This document shows, piece after piece, positions 27,803 to 36,998 of a stretch of 64,000 bases of DNA. The DNA is from Asanoa hainanensis (GTDB taxonomy: Bacteria; Actinomycetota; Actinomycetes; Mycobacteriales; Micromonosporaceae): NCBI RefSeq assembly GCF_900188485.1, contig NZ_FZPH01000003.1, forward strand, positions 558,001 through 622,000, written 5' to 3'. Numbering within the stretch: position 1 is the stretch's first letter; each line of letters begins with the position of its first letter. Made by a program: the position numbers and the translations under genes. The notes beneath the pieces are model-generated. The model ran no database searches and was not told the origin of the DNA. It saw only the letters and a list, made by a program, of their open reading frames with translations.

Positions 27803-28936
27803 ATGGACCTTTCAACGGTGGCCGTGGTGGTCCTCTGCTTGGCGATCGGCGCGGTGGCCGGGTGGTTTGCGGCGGTTTCGCGCACCGCGTCCCACGTCGC
27901 CCGACTCGAGGCCACGATCGACGCCAACCGCGAAGGCGAGGGGCGCCTGGAGCAGTCGATGCGGGCGTTGTCCTTCGAGGCGACCGTGCAGTCGCAGGAG
28001 GCGGTCGCCCGGGCGGTCGCGCCGCTGCACGAGACGCTGCGCCGCTACGAGCTCCGGGTGGCCGAGCTGGAGCGCGAGCGGGTCGACGCCTACGCCGAGC
28101 TGCGCGAGCAGGTCCGGGCCATGTCGACCGTCTCCGGCGAGCTGCGCACCGAGACCAAGCAGCTGGTGGCCGCGCTGCGCGCGCCGCAGGTGCGGGGCCG
28201 ATGGGGCGAGCACCAGCTCCGCCGGATCGTCGAGGCGGCCGGGCTGCTGGAGCACTGCGACTTCGCCGAGCAGGTCACCGCCTCGACCGACCACCAGGGC
28301 GTACGACCCGACCTGGTGGTCCGGCTGCACGGCGGGCGGTCGGTGGTGGTCGACGCCAAGGCGCCGTTCGACGCCTACCTGACCGCGATGGAGGCGCGCG
28401 ACGAACGCACCCGCGACCAGCACCTCGACGGGCACGCCCGGGCGCTGCGCGCGCACGTCGACGGGCTGGCCGCCAAGGCCTACTGGACGGCGTTCACCCA
28501 GTCGCCCGAGTTCGTCGTGCTGTTCGTGCCGGCCGACCCGTTCCTCGACGTGGCGCTGCAGCGCGACCCGACGCTGCTGGAGCACGCCTTCGCCCGCAAC
28601 ATCGTGCTGGCCACCCCGGCGACGCTGGTCGCGCTGCTGCGCACGATCGCCTACTCGTGGCGGCAGGAGTCGCTGGCCCGCAACGCGGTCGCGGTGCACG
28701 AGCTCGCCCGCGAGCTCTACGGCCGGCTGGCCACCCTCGGCGACCACGTGGGCAAGCTGGGCTCGGCGCTCGGCACGGCGGTCACCTCGTACAACCGGGC
28801 GGTCGGCTCGTTGGAAGCCCGCGTCCTGGTGAGCGCCCGCAAGCTGGCCGACCTGGGCGTCTCGGGCGACGACCTGGTGGCACCGCCCCAGGTGGAGAGC
28901 ATGCCGCGCCAGCTCCAGGCCCCGGAGCTCATCTAG
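27803..28936 (+). CDS. rmuC: DNA recombination protein RmuC
   Basis: 377 residues. An N-terminal membrane helix (about 5-25) leads into a coiled coil (about 35-115), followed by the RmuC nuclease-like domain with the conserved GRWGEHQL (about 132-139) and VVVDAKAPFDAYL (about 180-192), a PD-(D/E)xK-like core with Asp and Lys in DAK. In E. coli loss of RmuC raises inversion at short inverted repeats, so it is thought to process DNA structures. The ATG is close to a CAGTCT hexamer with leaderless spacing. Confidence 0.92.
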   Translation: MDLSTVAVVVLCLAIGAVAGWFAAVSRTASHVARLEATIDANREGEGRLEQSMRALSFEATVQSQEAVARAVAPLHETLRRYELRVAELERERVDAYAELREQVRAMSTVSGELRTETKQLVAALRAPQVRGRWGEHQLRRIVEAAGLLEHCDFAEQVTASTDHQGVRPDLVVRLHGGRSVVVDAKAPFDAYLTAMEARDERTRDQHLDGHARALRAHVDGLAAKAYWTAFTQSPEFVVLFVPADPFLDVALQRDPTLLEHAFARNIVLATPATLVALLRTIAYSWRQESLARNAVAVHELARELYGRLATLGDHVGKLGSALGTAVTSYNRAVGSLEARVLVSARKLADLGVSGDDLVAPPQVESMPRQLQAPELI

Positions 28937-28990
28937 GGGAACCCGCGCTGCGGTGGCGTGCGTCCCATTCCAATGACACACTTCGACGTC

Positions 28991-29425
28991 ATGCGCAGGT
29001 TGACGGGTCCACTGGCGGCATTGATGGTGGTGGCCCTCGCCGGCTGCTCGGCCGGCTCCCGCGAGGGTGATCCGATCCCGGCGCCCTCGACGTCGTCAAC
29101 CGCACCGACACCGTCCACCGTGCCCGCCGTCCCGCCCGCGCCGACCGTGGCCCCGACGGCGACCTTGCCTCCGCCGCCGCTCGACCCGCTCACCCCGCGC
29201 CCGTCGGGCGCCAACACGCCGAAGGTGGTCAATGTCACCGGCACGGTGACCGCGGGCGTCGAGTCGGGTTGCCTGCTACTCGAGGGCTATCTGCTGGTCA
29301 ACGCGCCGACGAGCCTGGTCTACGAGGGCGTACGCGTGAAGGCGACCCTGGAGGTCCGGCCGGACCTGGTCAGCACCTGCCAACAGGGCACCCCGGCGAT
29401 GATCACGTCGGCGCAGCGCCTTTGA
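28991..29425 (+). CDS. putative lipoprotein
   Basis: 144 residues. The signal peptide RRLTGPLAALMVVALAGC gives a clear lipobox (ALAGC) with lipidation predicted at C19. A Thr/Pro/Ala-rich linker of about 60 residues precedes a compact beta-rich domain (KVVNVTGTVTAGVESGCLLL and later TLEVRPDLVSTCQ) with two Cys likely to form a disulfide. The family was not recognised. Two upstream in-frame starts are possible, but ATG 28991 gives the best signal peptide. It lies between rmuC and a membrane protein gene on the same strand. Confidence 0.72.
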   Translation: MRRLTGPLAALMVVALAGCSAGSREGDPIPAPSTSSTAPTPSTVPAVPPAPTVAPTATLPPPPLDPLTPRPSGANTPKVVNVTGTVTAGVESGCLLLEGYLLVNAPTSLVYEGVRVKATLEVRPDLVSTCQQGTPAMITSAQRL

Positions 29426-29454
29426 CATTTCGACTGTAATGTAAACTGCGAAGG

Positions 29455-30042
29455 GTGAGCCTCCTTCGCACCGCCATGACGTACGAGCGCGGCGTCTGGG
29501 TCAGCCTCTTCCGCTGGGTCTTCCGCCGCCCCGACCCGGCCGGCCCGGGTGCCCGCTTCGGCTACAGCGCCGTGACGACGCCGGTGTTCATCGCCTTCAT
29601 CGCGGTCTCGATCGTGGAGATCCCGATCCTGCACTTCCTGCTGCCCTGGCGCACGGTGCAGGTCGTCGCGTTCGTGGTGAGCGTCTGGGGCCTGCTCTGG
29701 ATGGTCGGCCTGCTCGGTGCCGTGCGGATCCACCCCCACGTCGTGCAGACGGAGGGTGTCCGGATCCGCTCGGGGTTCACCGTGGACGCCTTCGTGCCCT
29801 GGTCGGCGGTCGCGGCCGTGCGCACCCGCAACCGGCCGTTGGAGAGCAGCAAGGGCGTGCAGTTCGAGGAGACGGCGGACGGCCTGATCGGCAAGGTCGT
29901 GGTGCTCGGGCAGACCAACGTCGAGCTCGTGTTCACCGCGCCGATCGAGGTCGGAATGGCCCGCGGGCCGCTGATCGAGCTGCACCTCTGGGCCGACGAC
30001 CCGGCCGAGCTGGCTGCGGCGACCCGGGTCCTAGTCGGCTGA
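29455..30042 (+). CDS. hypothetical membrane protein with PH-like C-terminal domain
   Basis: 195 residues. Two adjacent hydrophobic segments (about 45-62 and 68-92) form a hairpin in the membrane. The C-terminal half ([30 protein letters not shown] and so on) is beta-rich and resembles bacterial PH-type domains in which a first strand is followed by WSAV. The GTG start follows a stretch TTGACA...TAATGTAAAC that could hold a promoter. Its 3' end overlaps ispH by 12 bases in a convergent arrangement. Function unknown. Confidence 0.7.
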   Translation: MSLLRTAMTYERGVWVSLFRWVFRRPDPAGPGARFGYSAVTTPVFIAFIAVSIVEIPILHFLLPWRTVQVVAFVVSVWGLLWMVGLLGAVRIHPHVVQTEGVRIRSGFTVDAFVPWSAVAAVRTRNRPLESSKGVQFEETADGLIGKVVVLGQTNVELVFTAPIEVGMARGPLIELHLWADDPAELAAATRVLVG

Positions 30043-31023
30043 GGCGGCGGCGCGCGCTGCGGCGGCGGCCTTCATGTCGCGCTTGAGCTCCTGCGGCAGC
30101 GAGAACGCCAAACGCTCGTCCACCGTGGTCACCTCGGAGACGTCCGCGAAGCCGCGCTCGACCAGGTGGTCCAGGAGCTGGTCGACGAGGTCCTCCGGCA
30201 CGCTGGCGCCGGAGGTCACGCCGACCGTCGTCGCGCCGGCCAGCCAGGCGTCGTCGATCTCGCTGGCGTAGTCGACCAGGTAGGAGGCCCGGGCGCCGGC
30301 GTCGAGGGCGACCTCGACCAGGCGGACCGAGTTGGACGAGTTGCGTGAGCCGACGACGATCACCACGTCGCAGTCGGGCGCGATCTGCTTGACCACCTGC
30401 TGCCTGTTCTGGGTGGCGTAGCAGATGTCGTCGCTCGGCGGTGACTGGAGCAGCGGCAGGCGCACCTTGAGCCGCTCGACCGTCTCCAGCGTCTCGTCGA
30501 CCGACAGCGTGGTCTGCGACAGCCAGACGACCTTGGCGGGATCGCGCACCGTCACCTTGTCGACACCCTCGGGCCCGTCGACGAGCTGGACGTGCGCGGG
30601 CGCCTCGCCGGCGGTGCCGATCACCTCTTCGTGGCCTTCGTGGCCGATGAGCAGGATGTCGTAGTCGTCAGCGGCGAACCGCTTGGCCTCCTGGTGGACC
30701 TTGGTCACCAGCGGGCAGGTCGCGTCGATCGCCCGGAGCTGGCGTTCCTTGGCCTGCTCGTGCACCTCGGGGGCGACGCCGTGGGCCGAGAAGACCACCG
30801 TGGCGCCCTCGGGCACCTCCGCGTTCTCCTCGACGAAGATCGCCCCTCGGCGTTCGAGCGTGGCCACCACGTGCTTGTTGTGCACGATCTGCTTGCGCAC
30901 GTAGATGGGCGCGCCGTAGAGGTTGAGGGCCTCCTCCACCGTCTGCACGGCACGGTCGACCCCGGCGCAGTAGCCGCGCGGGTTGGCCAGAAGCACACGC
31001 TTACGGGCGGGTTCCTCGATCAC
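30031..31023 (-). CDS. ispH: 4-hydroxy-3-methylbut-2-enyl diphosphate reductase (IspH/LytB)
   Basis: 330 residues. The three cluster cysteines are C19 (RGYCAGV), C103 (DATCPLV) and C201 ([10 protein letters not shown]). Other conserved segments include [23 protein letters not shown] and [11 protein letters not shown]. The enzyme is the last step of the methylerythritol phosphate pathway and makes IPP and DMAPP using a [4Fe-4S] cluster. GTG 31023 starts the conserved N-terminus; it sits 6 bases after a TACCAT hexamer. It is divergent from xseA, as in other actinobacteria. A uppS1-like prenyltransferase elsewhere in the window would use its product. Confidence 0.96.
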   Translation of the reverse strand: MIEEPARKRVLLANPRGYCAGVDRAVQTVEEALNLYGAPIYVRKQIVHNKHVVATLERRGAIFVEENAEVPEGATVVFSAHGVAPEVHEQAKERQLRAIDATCPLVTKVHQEAKRFAADDYDILLIGHEGHEEVIGTAGEAPAHVQLVDGPEGVDKVTVRDPAKVVWLSQTTLSVDETLETVERLKVRLPLLQSPPSDDICYATQNRQQVVKQIAPDCDVVIVVGSRNSSNSVRLVEVALDAGARASYLVDYASEIDDAWLAGATTVGVTSGASVPEDLVDQLLDHLVERGFADVSEVTTVDERLAFSLPQELKRDMKAAAAARAAASAD

Positions 31024-31029
31024 CCGCCA

Positions 31030-31035
31030 ATGGTA
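31030..31035 (-). promoter_or_regulatory. -10 element (TACCAT) for ispH
   Basis: Read on the minus strand, TACCAT ends 6 bases before GTG 31023. Confidence 0.45.
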
Positions 31036-31110
31036 CGTGGCGCGGCCGCCCCCGGCAGAATGTCGTGCGCCGGGAGTGCGCACCGCCACCGGCCGGCGGG
31101 TCGCTCGCCG

Positions 31111-31116
31111 TAGGGT
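31111..31116 (+). promoter_or_regulatory. -10 element (TAGGGT) for xseAB
   Basis: TAGGGT ends 6 bases before GTG 31123, giving a leaderless xseA mRNA. Confidence 0.45.
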
Positions 31117-31122
31117 GGTGCG

Positions 31123-32370
31123 GTGACCACCCCCGAGCCCAACGGCGTCCCCAAGAGCACCGCGGAGGAGCCGTGGCCGGTGCGGGTGGTGAGCCAGAAG
31201 ATCAGCAGCTGGATCGCCAAGCTCGGCTGGGTCTGGGTCGACGGGCAGGTCGCGCAGATCAGCCGCCGGCCCGGCGCCACCACGGTGTTCCTCACCCTGC
31301 GTGACCCGTCGGCCGACCTGAGCCTCACCGTCACGACCAACCGGGACGTGCTCGACCTGGGCGCGCCCAACCTCGAAGAGGGCGCCCGCGTCACCGTGCA
31401 CGCCAAGCCCGACTTCTTCCCCGCCCGGGGCACCCTCAGCCTGCGCGCCGACGAGATCCGCCAGGTCGGGCTGGGCGAGCTGCTGGCCCGCCTCGAACGG
31501 CTGAAGAAGCTGCTGGCCGCCGAAGGGCTCTTCGACCCCCGGCGCAAGCGGCGGCTGCCGTTCCTGCCGGGCCGGATCGGGCTGCTCACCGGGCGCGCCT
31601 CGGCGGCGGAGCGCGACGTGCTGACGAACGCGCGGCGGCGGTGGCCGTCGGTGGACTTCCGGACGATCAACGTCGCCGTGCAGGGCCCGACCGCGGTGCC
31701 GCAGATCATCGACGCGCTCAAGGTGCTCGACGCCGACGAGTCGATCGACGTGATCGTGATCGCCCGCGGTGGCGGTGGGGTCGAGGACCTGCTGCCGTTC
31801 TCGGACGAGGCGCTCTGCCGTGCGGTGTTCGCGTGCCGCACCCCGGTCGTCAGCGCGATCGGCCACGAGACCGACGCGCCGCTGCTCGACTACGTCGCCG
31901 ACGTGCGCGCCTCGACGCCGACCGACGCGGCCAAGCGGATCGTGCCCGACCTGGGCGAGGAGATCCGGGTCATCGGGCAGGCCCGGCAGCGCCTCGACCG
32001 CGCGGTGCGCGGCCTGCTCGACCGCGAGCAGCACCGCCTCGACGCGGTCCGGTCGCGTCCGGTGCTGGCACGGCCGCACGTGATGGTCGACGCCCGGGCC
32101 GCCGACGTGACCGCGCTGCGCGACCGCGCCGGCCGGACGCTGGACCACCGGATCAGCGCGGCGGGTGCGGACCTGCGGCACACCGTGGCGCGACTGCGCG
32201 CGCTGTCGCCGGCCGCCACCCTGGACCGCGGCTACGCGATCGTCCAGAGCCGCACCGGCCACGTCGTACGCGCGGCGTCCGAAGTGGCCAAGGGCGACGT
32301 GCTGCGGGTCCGACTGGCCCGAGGCGAACTGTCGACCAGCGTTGACGAGGCAAGCGAGGAGAACCGGTGA
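31123..32370 (+). CDS. xseA: exodeoxyribonuclease VII large subunit
   Basis: 415 residues. An N-terminal OB-fold (about 15-110) binds single-stranded DNA; the catalytic region has the conserved [17 protein letters not shown] and [20 protein letters not shown] (about 208-227) and [12 protein letters not shown]. The C-terminus is the helical part that wraps with XseB. The enzyme degrades single-stranded DNA from both ends. It is translationally coupled to xseB by a GTGA overlap, and a leaderless promoter element precedes it. Confidence 0.95.
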   Translation: MTTPEPNGVPKSTAEEPWPVRVVSQKISSWIAKLGWVWVDGQVAQISRRPGATTVFLTLRDPSADLSLTVTTNRDVLDLGAPNLEEGARVTVHAKPDFFPARGTLSLRADEIRQVGLGELLARLERLKKLLAAEGLFDPRRKRRLPFLPGRIGLLTGRASAAERDVLTNARRRWPSVDFRTINVAVQGPTAVPQIIDALKVLDADESIDVIVIARGGGGVEDLLPFSDEALCRAVFACRTPVVSAIGHETDAPLLDYVADVRASTPTDAAKRIVPDLGEEIRVIGQARQRLDRAVRGLLDREQHRLDAVRSRPVLARPHVMVDARAADVTALRDRAGRTLDHRISAAGADLRHTVARLRALSPAATLDRGYAIVQSRTGHVVRAASEVAKGDVLRVRLARGELSTSVDEASEENR

Positions 32371-32573
32371 CCGACGAGAAGTTGAGCTACGAGCAGGCCC
32401 GCGCCGAGTTGGCGTCGGTGGTCGAGAAGCTCGAGGCGGGCGGCATCTCGCTGGAGGAGTCGCTGGCGCTCTGGGAGCGCGGCGAGCGGCTGGCGGACAT
32501 CTGCCAGCACTGGCTCGACGGCGCACGCGAACGCCTCGACGCCGCCCGTCAACAGGCCGGCGCCGAGGCGTAG
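32367..32573 (+). CDS. xseB: exodeoxyribonuclease VII small subunit
   Basis: 68 residues, typical. The pattern [20 protein letters not shown] followed by [20 protein letters not shown] is the full XseB signature of a small helical protein. Several copies bind one XseA chain. GTG 32367 overlaps the xseA stop by 4 bases. Confidence 0.95.
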   Translation: MTDEKLSYEQARAELASVVEKLEAGGISLEESLALWERGERLADICQHWLDGARERLDAARQQAGAEA

Positions 32574-32604
32574 CGGGCGAGCGCGCGCCCGCCCTTGGCG
32601 TGCG

Positions 32605-33372
32605 TCAGGCCGCGGCGACCTGGTCCGCCGGCGGGGCCTTCGGTTGCGTGACGTCGCCGTACTCGAAGAACTTGACGGTGCCCTTCTGCGCCTTGACCGA
32701 GCCGCTGGCGGGGATCTCGATCACGATGGAGCTGAAGCGGCCCTCGCTGTCGAGCGTGAAGGTGACCGGGAGCGCCTTCACCTTGTCGCCGAGCGCCTTG
32801 ATCGTCTCCTCGTCCTCGGTCAGGTCGAGGTCGGTGTTGACCGTGATGTCGACAGTGCCGGTGAAGGTGCCGGGCGCGGTCTCCTTGAGGTCCTTCAGGC
32901 CCTTGGTCATGCTGGTGCCCATGGCCTGCGCGCCGGCCCCGGCGAACGGCATGCCTTCCTCGTCGGCGGCGGTGGACTTCTGCCACTTGCCGAGACCCTC
33001 GGCCAGCCCCTGCATCGTCGGGTCGTCGCCCGGGTCGAGGCCGAGGTCCATCTTGGTCCAGACGTCCTCGCCGATCGCGATCACGTCGATCTTGATCTGC
33101 TGACCTTCGGACTCTCCAGTCAACGCCATCTGCACGCTCTGCGAAGGCTGGTGCCGGACGCCCTGGGCCTTCATGGAGGCCGTCTCGTAGCTGAACTTGA
33201 AGCTGCTCTCGTCGACCTTCTTGCCGGCGGCGGCGATCTGCGTGGCCGGGTCGGCGGGCGCGGTGGTGGTGGCGGCGGCCGGCGAACCGGTGCCGGAGTC
33301 GGCAGCTTGACCGCAACCGACCAGGGCAAAGAGGACGGCCGCGGTGACGACCGCCAGCTTGGGCGTACGCAA
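32605..33372 (-). CDS. LppX/LprG-like lipoprotein
   Basis: 255 residues. Signal peptide with lipobox ALVGC, lipidation at C20. A Thr/Ala linker precedes a mature domain with repeated strands such as SFKFSYETASMKAQG, MALTGESEGQQIKIDVIAIGEDVWTKMD and FTGTVDITVNTDLD, the half-barrel pattern of the LolA-like LppX/LprAFG family that carries lipids or glycolipids at the actinobacterial cell surface. The start is TTG 33372, with GGAG 8 bases upstream. It is convergent to xseB. Ligand and partner unknown. Confidence 0.8.
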   Translation of the reverse strand: MRTPKLAVVTAAVLFALVGCGQAADSGTGSPAAATTTAPADPATQIAAAGKKVDESSFKFSYETASMKAQGVRHQPSQSVQMALTGESEGQQIKIDVIAIGEDVWTKMDLGLDPGDDPTMQGLAEGLGKWQKSTAADEEGMPFAGAGAQAMGTSMTKGLKDLKETAPGTFTGTVDITVNTDLDLTEDEETIKALGDKVKALPVTFTLDSEGRFSSIVIEIPASGSVKAQKGTVKFFEYGDVTQPKAPPADQVAAA

Positions 33373-33461
33373 GGAGTAACTCCAAAAGACGCTCGAAATT
33401 GAAGAAGCGCCGTAGCGTACCTGGATGAGCGTTGGCTGAGCGTTGGCTGGGAGTCTCTAGA

Positions 33462-34013
33462 TCACTTGAGCGAGCCGGCCAGCGTGCGCAGATCGGCGTC
33501 GGCGGCATCGCCGACCACGATCACGGTGCGGTCCGGGTCGAGCTTGACCAGGGCGCGCTCGCCGGGCCGGGTCGAGTAGGTCTGCCAGGAGCCGCCGGCG
33601 ATCTCCGCGGTGCCCTGCGCCCGTGCCTCGCTCGTGAGCTCGGCCGGGATGACCTTGGTCGAGTCCGCGTCGGTCTGCAGGACCTGGGCGCCCTTGCCGT
33701 CGGGGCTGACGAAGCCGAGGCGCAGCGCCTTGCCGCCGTCGATCTGCTGCCACCGGGCGGTGACCGTGGTCCACTCGTCGGACAGGCCGGTCGGCACGAG
33801 CACCGGGAAGGCGTTGGCGTGCCGGGCGTCGTCGATGGCCACGGCCGGGTCGACCGCGAGGGGGTCGTTGCCGTCGAAGAACACCCGGTAGACCCCGAAG
33901 GCCAGGAGAATCGGGACGAGCAGCACCAGCATGGAGATCACCATGTCGCGCGGCCGGCGCTCACTGCGCTGTGCCGACGCGACGATCTCCTCGGTGCTGG
34001 CCTGCTGCTCCAC
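33462..34013 (-). CDS. DUF4245 membrane protein
   Basis: 183 residues from GTG 34013. A cytoplasmic N-terminus (about 1-24) carries RSERRPRDM, then one helix (about 25-42), then a secreted domain of about 140 residues that ends [22 protein letters not shown]. This family is usually adjacent to and divergent from glpX in actinobacteria, as here (Rv1100 beside Rv1099c from memory). The function is unknown. A GTG start is favoured over ATG 34049 because of a CACAAT hexamer 7 bases upstream; the longer form would add 12 residues. Confidence 0.82.
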   Translation of the reverse strand: MEQQASTEEIVASAQRSERRPRDMVISMLVLLVPILLAFGVYRVFFDGNDPLAVDPAVAIDDARHANAFPVLVPTGLSDEWTTVTARWQQIDGGKALRLGFVSPDGKGAQVLQTDADSTKVIPAELTSEARAQGTAEIAGGSWQTYSTRPGERALVKLDPDRTVIVVGDAADADLRTLAGSLK

Positions 34014-34158
34014 GGGGCAATTGTGCCGAGCATCGGCCGCCGCGGCCACACCGGGTCGATACCGCGACCCGAACGGACGTTCAGCGGGTGTTCATGCCAG
34101 GATCTCAGGTAACGACCGACCCGCACACTGCACCGCCGCGACGCGAGGAGGCCGCCCG

Positions 34159-35181
34159 ATGAGCGCCAAGATTCCGCAAGATCTCGACCGCAACCTGGCC
34201 CTCGACCTGGTCCGGGTCACCGAGGCGGCGGCCATGGCCGCCGGCCGATGGGTGGGCCGGGGCGACAAGGAGGGCGGCGACGGGGCCGCCGTCGACGCGA
34301 TGCGCAAGCTGATCAACTCGATCCAGATGCGCGGTGTCGTCGTGATCGGCGAGGGCGAGAAGGACAACGCCCCGATGCTGTTCAACGGCGAGGAGGTCGG
34401 CGACGGCACCGGCCCGGAGGTCGACGTGGCGGTCGACCCGATCGACGGCACCACGCTGATGAGCAAGGGCATGCCCAACGCGCTGGCCGTGCTCGCGGTC
34501 GCGGAGCGGGGCGCGATGTTCGACCCGAGCGCCGTCTTCTACATGGAGAAGCTCGTCGTCGGCCCGGACTGCGCCGACGTGATCGACATCAATGCGGGCG
34601 TGACGGAGAACCTCCGCCGGATCGCCAAGGTCAAGAAGTCGAGCGTCTCCGACGTCACGGTCTGCATCCTCGACCGGCCCCGGCACGAGCAGTTGGTCCA
34701 GGAGGTGCGGCAGGCCGGCGCCATGATCCGCTTCATCTCCGACGGCGACATCGCGGGCGCGATCTACGCGGCCCGCGACACCTCCGAGGTCGACGTGCTC
34801 ATGGGCATCGGCGGCACGCCGGAGGGCATCACCGCGGCCTGCGCCCTCAAGTGCATGGGCGGCGCGATGCAGGCCAAGCTCTGGCCGCGCGACGCGGCGG
34901 AGCGGGAGAAGGCCCTGGCCGGCGGCCACGACCTCGACCGGGTGCTGCACACCGACGACCTGGTCTCGGGCGACAACGCCTTCTTCGTAGCCACGGGCGT
35001 GACCAGCGGCGACCTGCTGAGAGGCGTCCATTACCGAGCGGGCGGCGCCTACACCCAGTCGATCGTGATGCGCTCCAAGAGCGGCACAATCCGCATCATC
35101 GACTCCTACCACCGCCTGGAAAAGCTGGCCCTCTATTCGTCCGTCGACTTCGACGGCAGGCCGATCGCCGAACAGCCCTAG
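34159..35181 (+). CDS. glpX: fructose-1,6-bisphosphatase, class II
   Basis: 340 residues. The metal and phosphate motif DPIDGTT spans 93-99, preceded by [11 protein letters not shown] (about 65-75); [20 protein letters not shown] (about 218-237) closes the active site. This is the Li+-sensitive phosphatase fold and the sole FBPase in many actinobacteria, needed for gluconeogenesis; PckG later in the window starts the same pathway. ATG 34159 follows AGGAGG at 8 bases. Downstream is one copy of the dispersed 78-bp repeat. Confidence 0.96.
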   Translation: MSAKIPQDLDRNLALDLVRVTEAAAMAAGRWVGRGDKEGGDGAAVDAMRKLINSIQMRGVVVIGEGEKDNAPMLFNGEEVGDGTGPEVDVAVDPIDGTTLMSKGMPNALAVLAVAERGAMFDPSAVFYMEKLVVGPDCADVIDINAGVTENLRRIAKVKKSSVSDVTVCILDRPRHEQLVQEVRQAGAMIRFISDGDIAGAIYAARDTSEVDVLMGIGGTPEGITAACALKCMGGAMQAKLWPRDAAEREKALAGGHDLDRVLHTDDLVSGDNAFFVATGVTSGDLLRGVHYRAGGAYTQSIVMRSKSGTIRIIDSYHRLEKLALYSSVDFDGRPIAEQP

Positions 35182-35208
35182 CCGAATTCAAATGCCAACG
35201 GCGGATTG

Positions 35209-35286
35209 CTCGGGTTCGCGGTGGGCGCGACCGTCGCTCCCGCCAGAGAGCGCTCCGCTTCGCTCCGCTGCCAGGTCCGCGACGGG
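35209..35286. repeat. 78-bp dispersed intergenic repeat, copy B
   Basis: Near-identical to 26139-26216 (75 of 78 positions). It begins 27 bases after the glpX stop and ends 23 bases before the stop of the convergent ferredoxin-NADP reductase gene, the same setting as copy A. Confidence 0.9.
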
Positions 35287-35309
35287 TCGCTGCCAGACCT
35301 GAAAAGTGA

Positions 35310-36278
35310 TCAGCCGTTGTCGCTCGAGTGGCCGGGGAAGAGGTGGGCGGCCGGGTCGATTGCTACTGCGGCGTTGTTGACCGCGGTCGCCGCCTCGCCG
35401 AAGCCTGTGGCGATGAGGCGCACCTTGCCCGGGTATTCCGTGATGTCGCCGGCCGCGAACACCCTGGGCAGGTTGGTGGCCATTGTGCTGTCGACCTTGA
35501 CGTGGCGCTTGTCGAGGTCGAGGCCCCAGTCGGCCAGCGGCCCCAGGTCTGCGGTGAAGCCGAGCGCCGCCACGACCGTGTCGACCGGGATGGTCTCGGT
35601 CTCGCCACCCTTGACCGCGATGTCGGCGTGGGTGACCGCGTCCTCACCGTGGATCTTCGCGACTTCGGCGTTGACCACGATGCGGACGCTGAGGTCCTGG
35701 ACGCGGGCGACGGTCGCCGCGTGGGCCCGGAACCGGTCGCGGCGGTGCACCAGGGTGACCGACTTGGCCAGCGGCTCCAGGGCCAGCGCCCAGTCGAACG
35801 CCGAGTCGCCGCCGCCGACGATCAGCACGTCGCGGCCGGCCAGGTCGGCCAGGTGCGGCACGAAGAAGACGATGCCGGTGCCCGTGAAGGTCTCGGCGGC
35901 CGGCAGCGGGCGGGGCTTGAAGCTGCCCATGCCGCCCGTGATGATCACCGCGCCGCAGCGGACCTCCTCGCCGTCGGAGAGGCGCAGCACCGGGTGGTCG
36001 TCGGCATAAGAGAGCGCGTCGGCCCGGGTGCCCAGGAGGTATTCCGGGCGGAACGGCGCGGCCTGCTCGACCAGGTTGGCGACGAGCTCGCGGCCCTTGA
36101 TGCTCGGAAAGCCGCCGACGTCGTAGATCTGCTTCTCGGGATACATCGCGGTGACCTGGCCGCCGGGCTCGGGCAGGTTGTCGATCAGCGCGACCGAGAG
36201 CCCCCGAAAACCCGCGTAGTAGGCCGCGAAGAGTCCGGATGGTCCCGCCCCGATGATCGCGACGTCGATTTCCCGCAT
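35310..36278 (-). CDS. ferredoxin--NADP reductase, thioredoxin-reductase-like
   Basis: 322 residues. FAD motif GAGPSG at 10-15; NADP motif IVGGGDSAFDWAL near 153-165; C-terminal GDITEYPGKVRLIATGFGEA. The redox-active CxxC of thioredoxin reductase is absent, which together with length places it with the YumC-like ferredoxin-NADP+ oxidoreductases. It passes electrons between NADPH and ferredoxin or flavodoxin; the partner is not encoded nearby. It is convergent with glpX. Residues around FAADITE and the C-terminal Tyr/His stacking region were not examined in detail. Confidence 0.88.
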   Translation of the reverse strand: MREIDVAIIGAGPSGLFAAYYAGFRGLSVALIDNLPEPGGQVTAMYPEKQIYDVGGFPSIKGRELVANLVEQAAPFRPEYLLGTRADALSYADDHPVLRLSDGEEVRCGAVIITGGMGSFKPRPLPAAETFTGTGIVFFVPHLADLAGRDVLIVGGGDSAFDWALALEPLAKSVTLVHRRDRFRAHAATVARVQDLSVRIVVNAEVAKIHGEDAVTHADIAVKGGETETIPVDTVVAALGFTADLGPLADWGLDLDKRHVKVDSTMATNLPRVFAAGDITEYPGKVRLIATGFGEAATAVNNAAVAIDPAAHLFPGHSSDNG

Positions 36279-36368
36279 GGCTCACCAATGCCCTTCAGGA
36301 GACCCGGCCCGGTCGACATCGACGTTAGGCACAGCGATGCCACCCCGGCAAGCATCGCCACGAGTCAG

Positions 36369-36971
36369 TCAGCGACGGAACACGATGGCGGCGACGGCCC
36401 CGCCCAGGAAACCGAACAGATGGCCCTGCCACGACACGTGCGGGTCGGACGGCAGGATGCCGAAGAGCTGCCACCAGTACAACAGCCCGACCAGCAGCAC
36501 CACGCCCAGGTTCCACCACGTGCGCTCCACGATCCCCCGGGTCAACAGGAGACCGAAGTAGCCGAAGATCACCCCACTGGCACCGACCACCACCGTGCCG
36601 GGAGTGCCGACGATCCACACGCCCAAGCCGCTGACCAGCATGATCAATGCGGTCGACCAGATGAACCGGCGTGCCCCCGCGGCCAGCACGAACGTGCCGA
36701 GCAGGATCAGCGGGACGCTGTTGCCGTAGAGATGGTCGAAGTTCGCGTGCAGCAGTGGCGAGAAGACGATCCCGTCGAGGCCGTAGACGCTGCGGGGAAT
36801 GATCCCGCCGCGCGGGTCGAGCCCGAGGCCCAGCCAGTAGTCCAGCGCCTCGATCGCGAACAGCACCGGGACCACCGCGCACATCGCCACGAAGGCCCGC
36901 CCGACGGCGGCGTAGAACGGCTCGGTGCCGAAGCGCAACTGCTCTGGTTCGGTCGTCCAGTCCTGGGACAC
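36369..36971 (-). CDS. rhomboid-family intramembrane serine protease
   Basis: 200 residues, six hydrophobic segments. The catalytic dyad is visible: S132 in GASG (130-133) and H184 in SWQGHLFG. The oxyanion-helper motif HANFDHLYGNS (about 75-85) has the expected His and Asn. Such proteases cut within membrane helices of other proteins. Start is GTG 36971, directly after GTACCCCTAGTGC. The next gene upstream on the same strand is a secreted trypsin, 27 bases away, so the two proteases may be co-expressed; a functional link is speculative. Confidence 0.9.
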   Translation of the reverse strand: MSQDWTTEPEQLRFGTEPFYAAVGRAFVAMCAVVPVLFAIEALDYWLGLGLDPRGGIIPRSVYGLDGIVFSPLLHANFDHLYGNSVPLILLGTFVLAAGARRFIWSTALIMLVSGLGVWIVGTPGTVVVGASGVIFGYFGLLLTRGIVERTWWNLGVVLLVGLLYWWQLFGILPSDPHVSWQGHLFGFLGGAVAAIVFRR

Positions 36972-36998
36972 GCACTAGGGGTACCAGGCGAGGACCGT

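Noticed and set aside
34105-35112. A 335-codon minus-strand frame opposite glpX
   Set aside because: His/Asp/Arg-rich shadow of glpX codons with no domain or ribosome-binding site.
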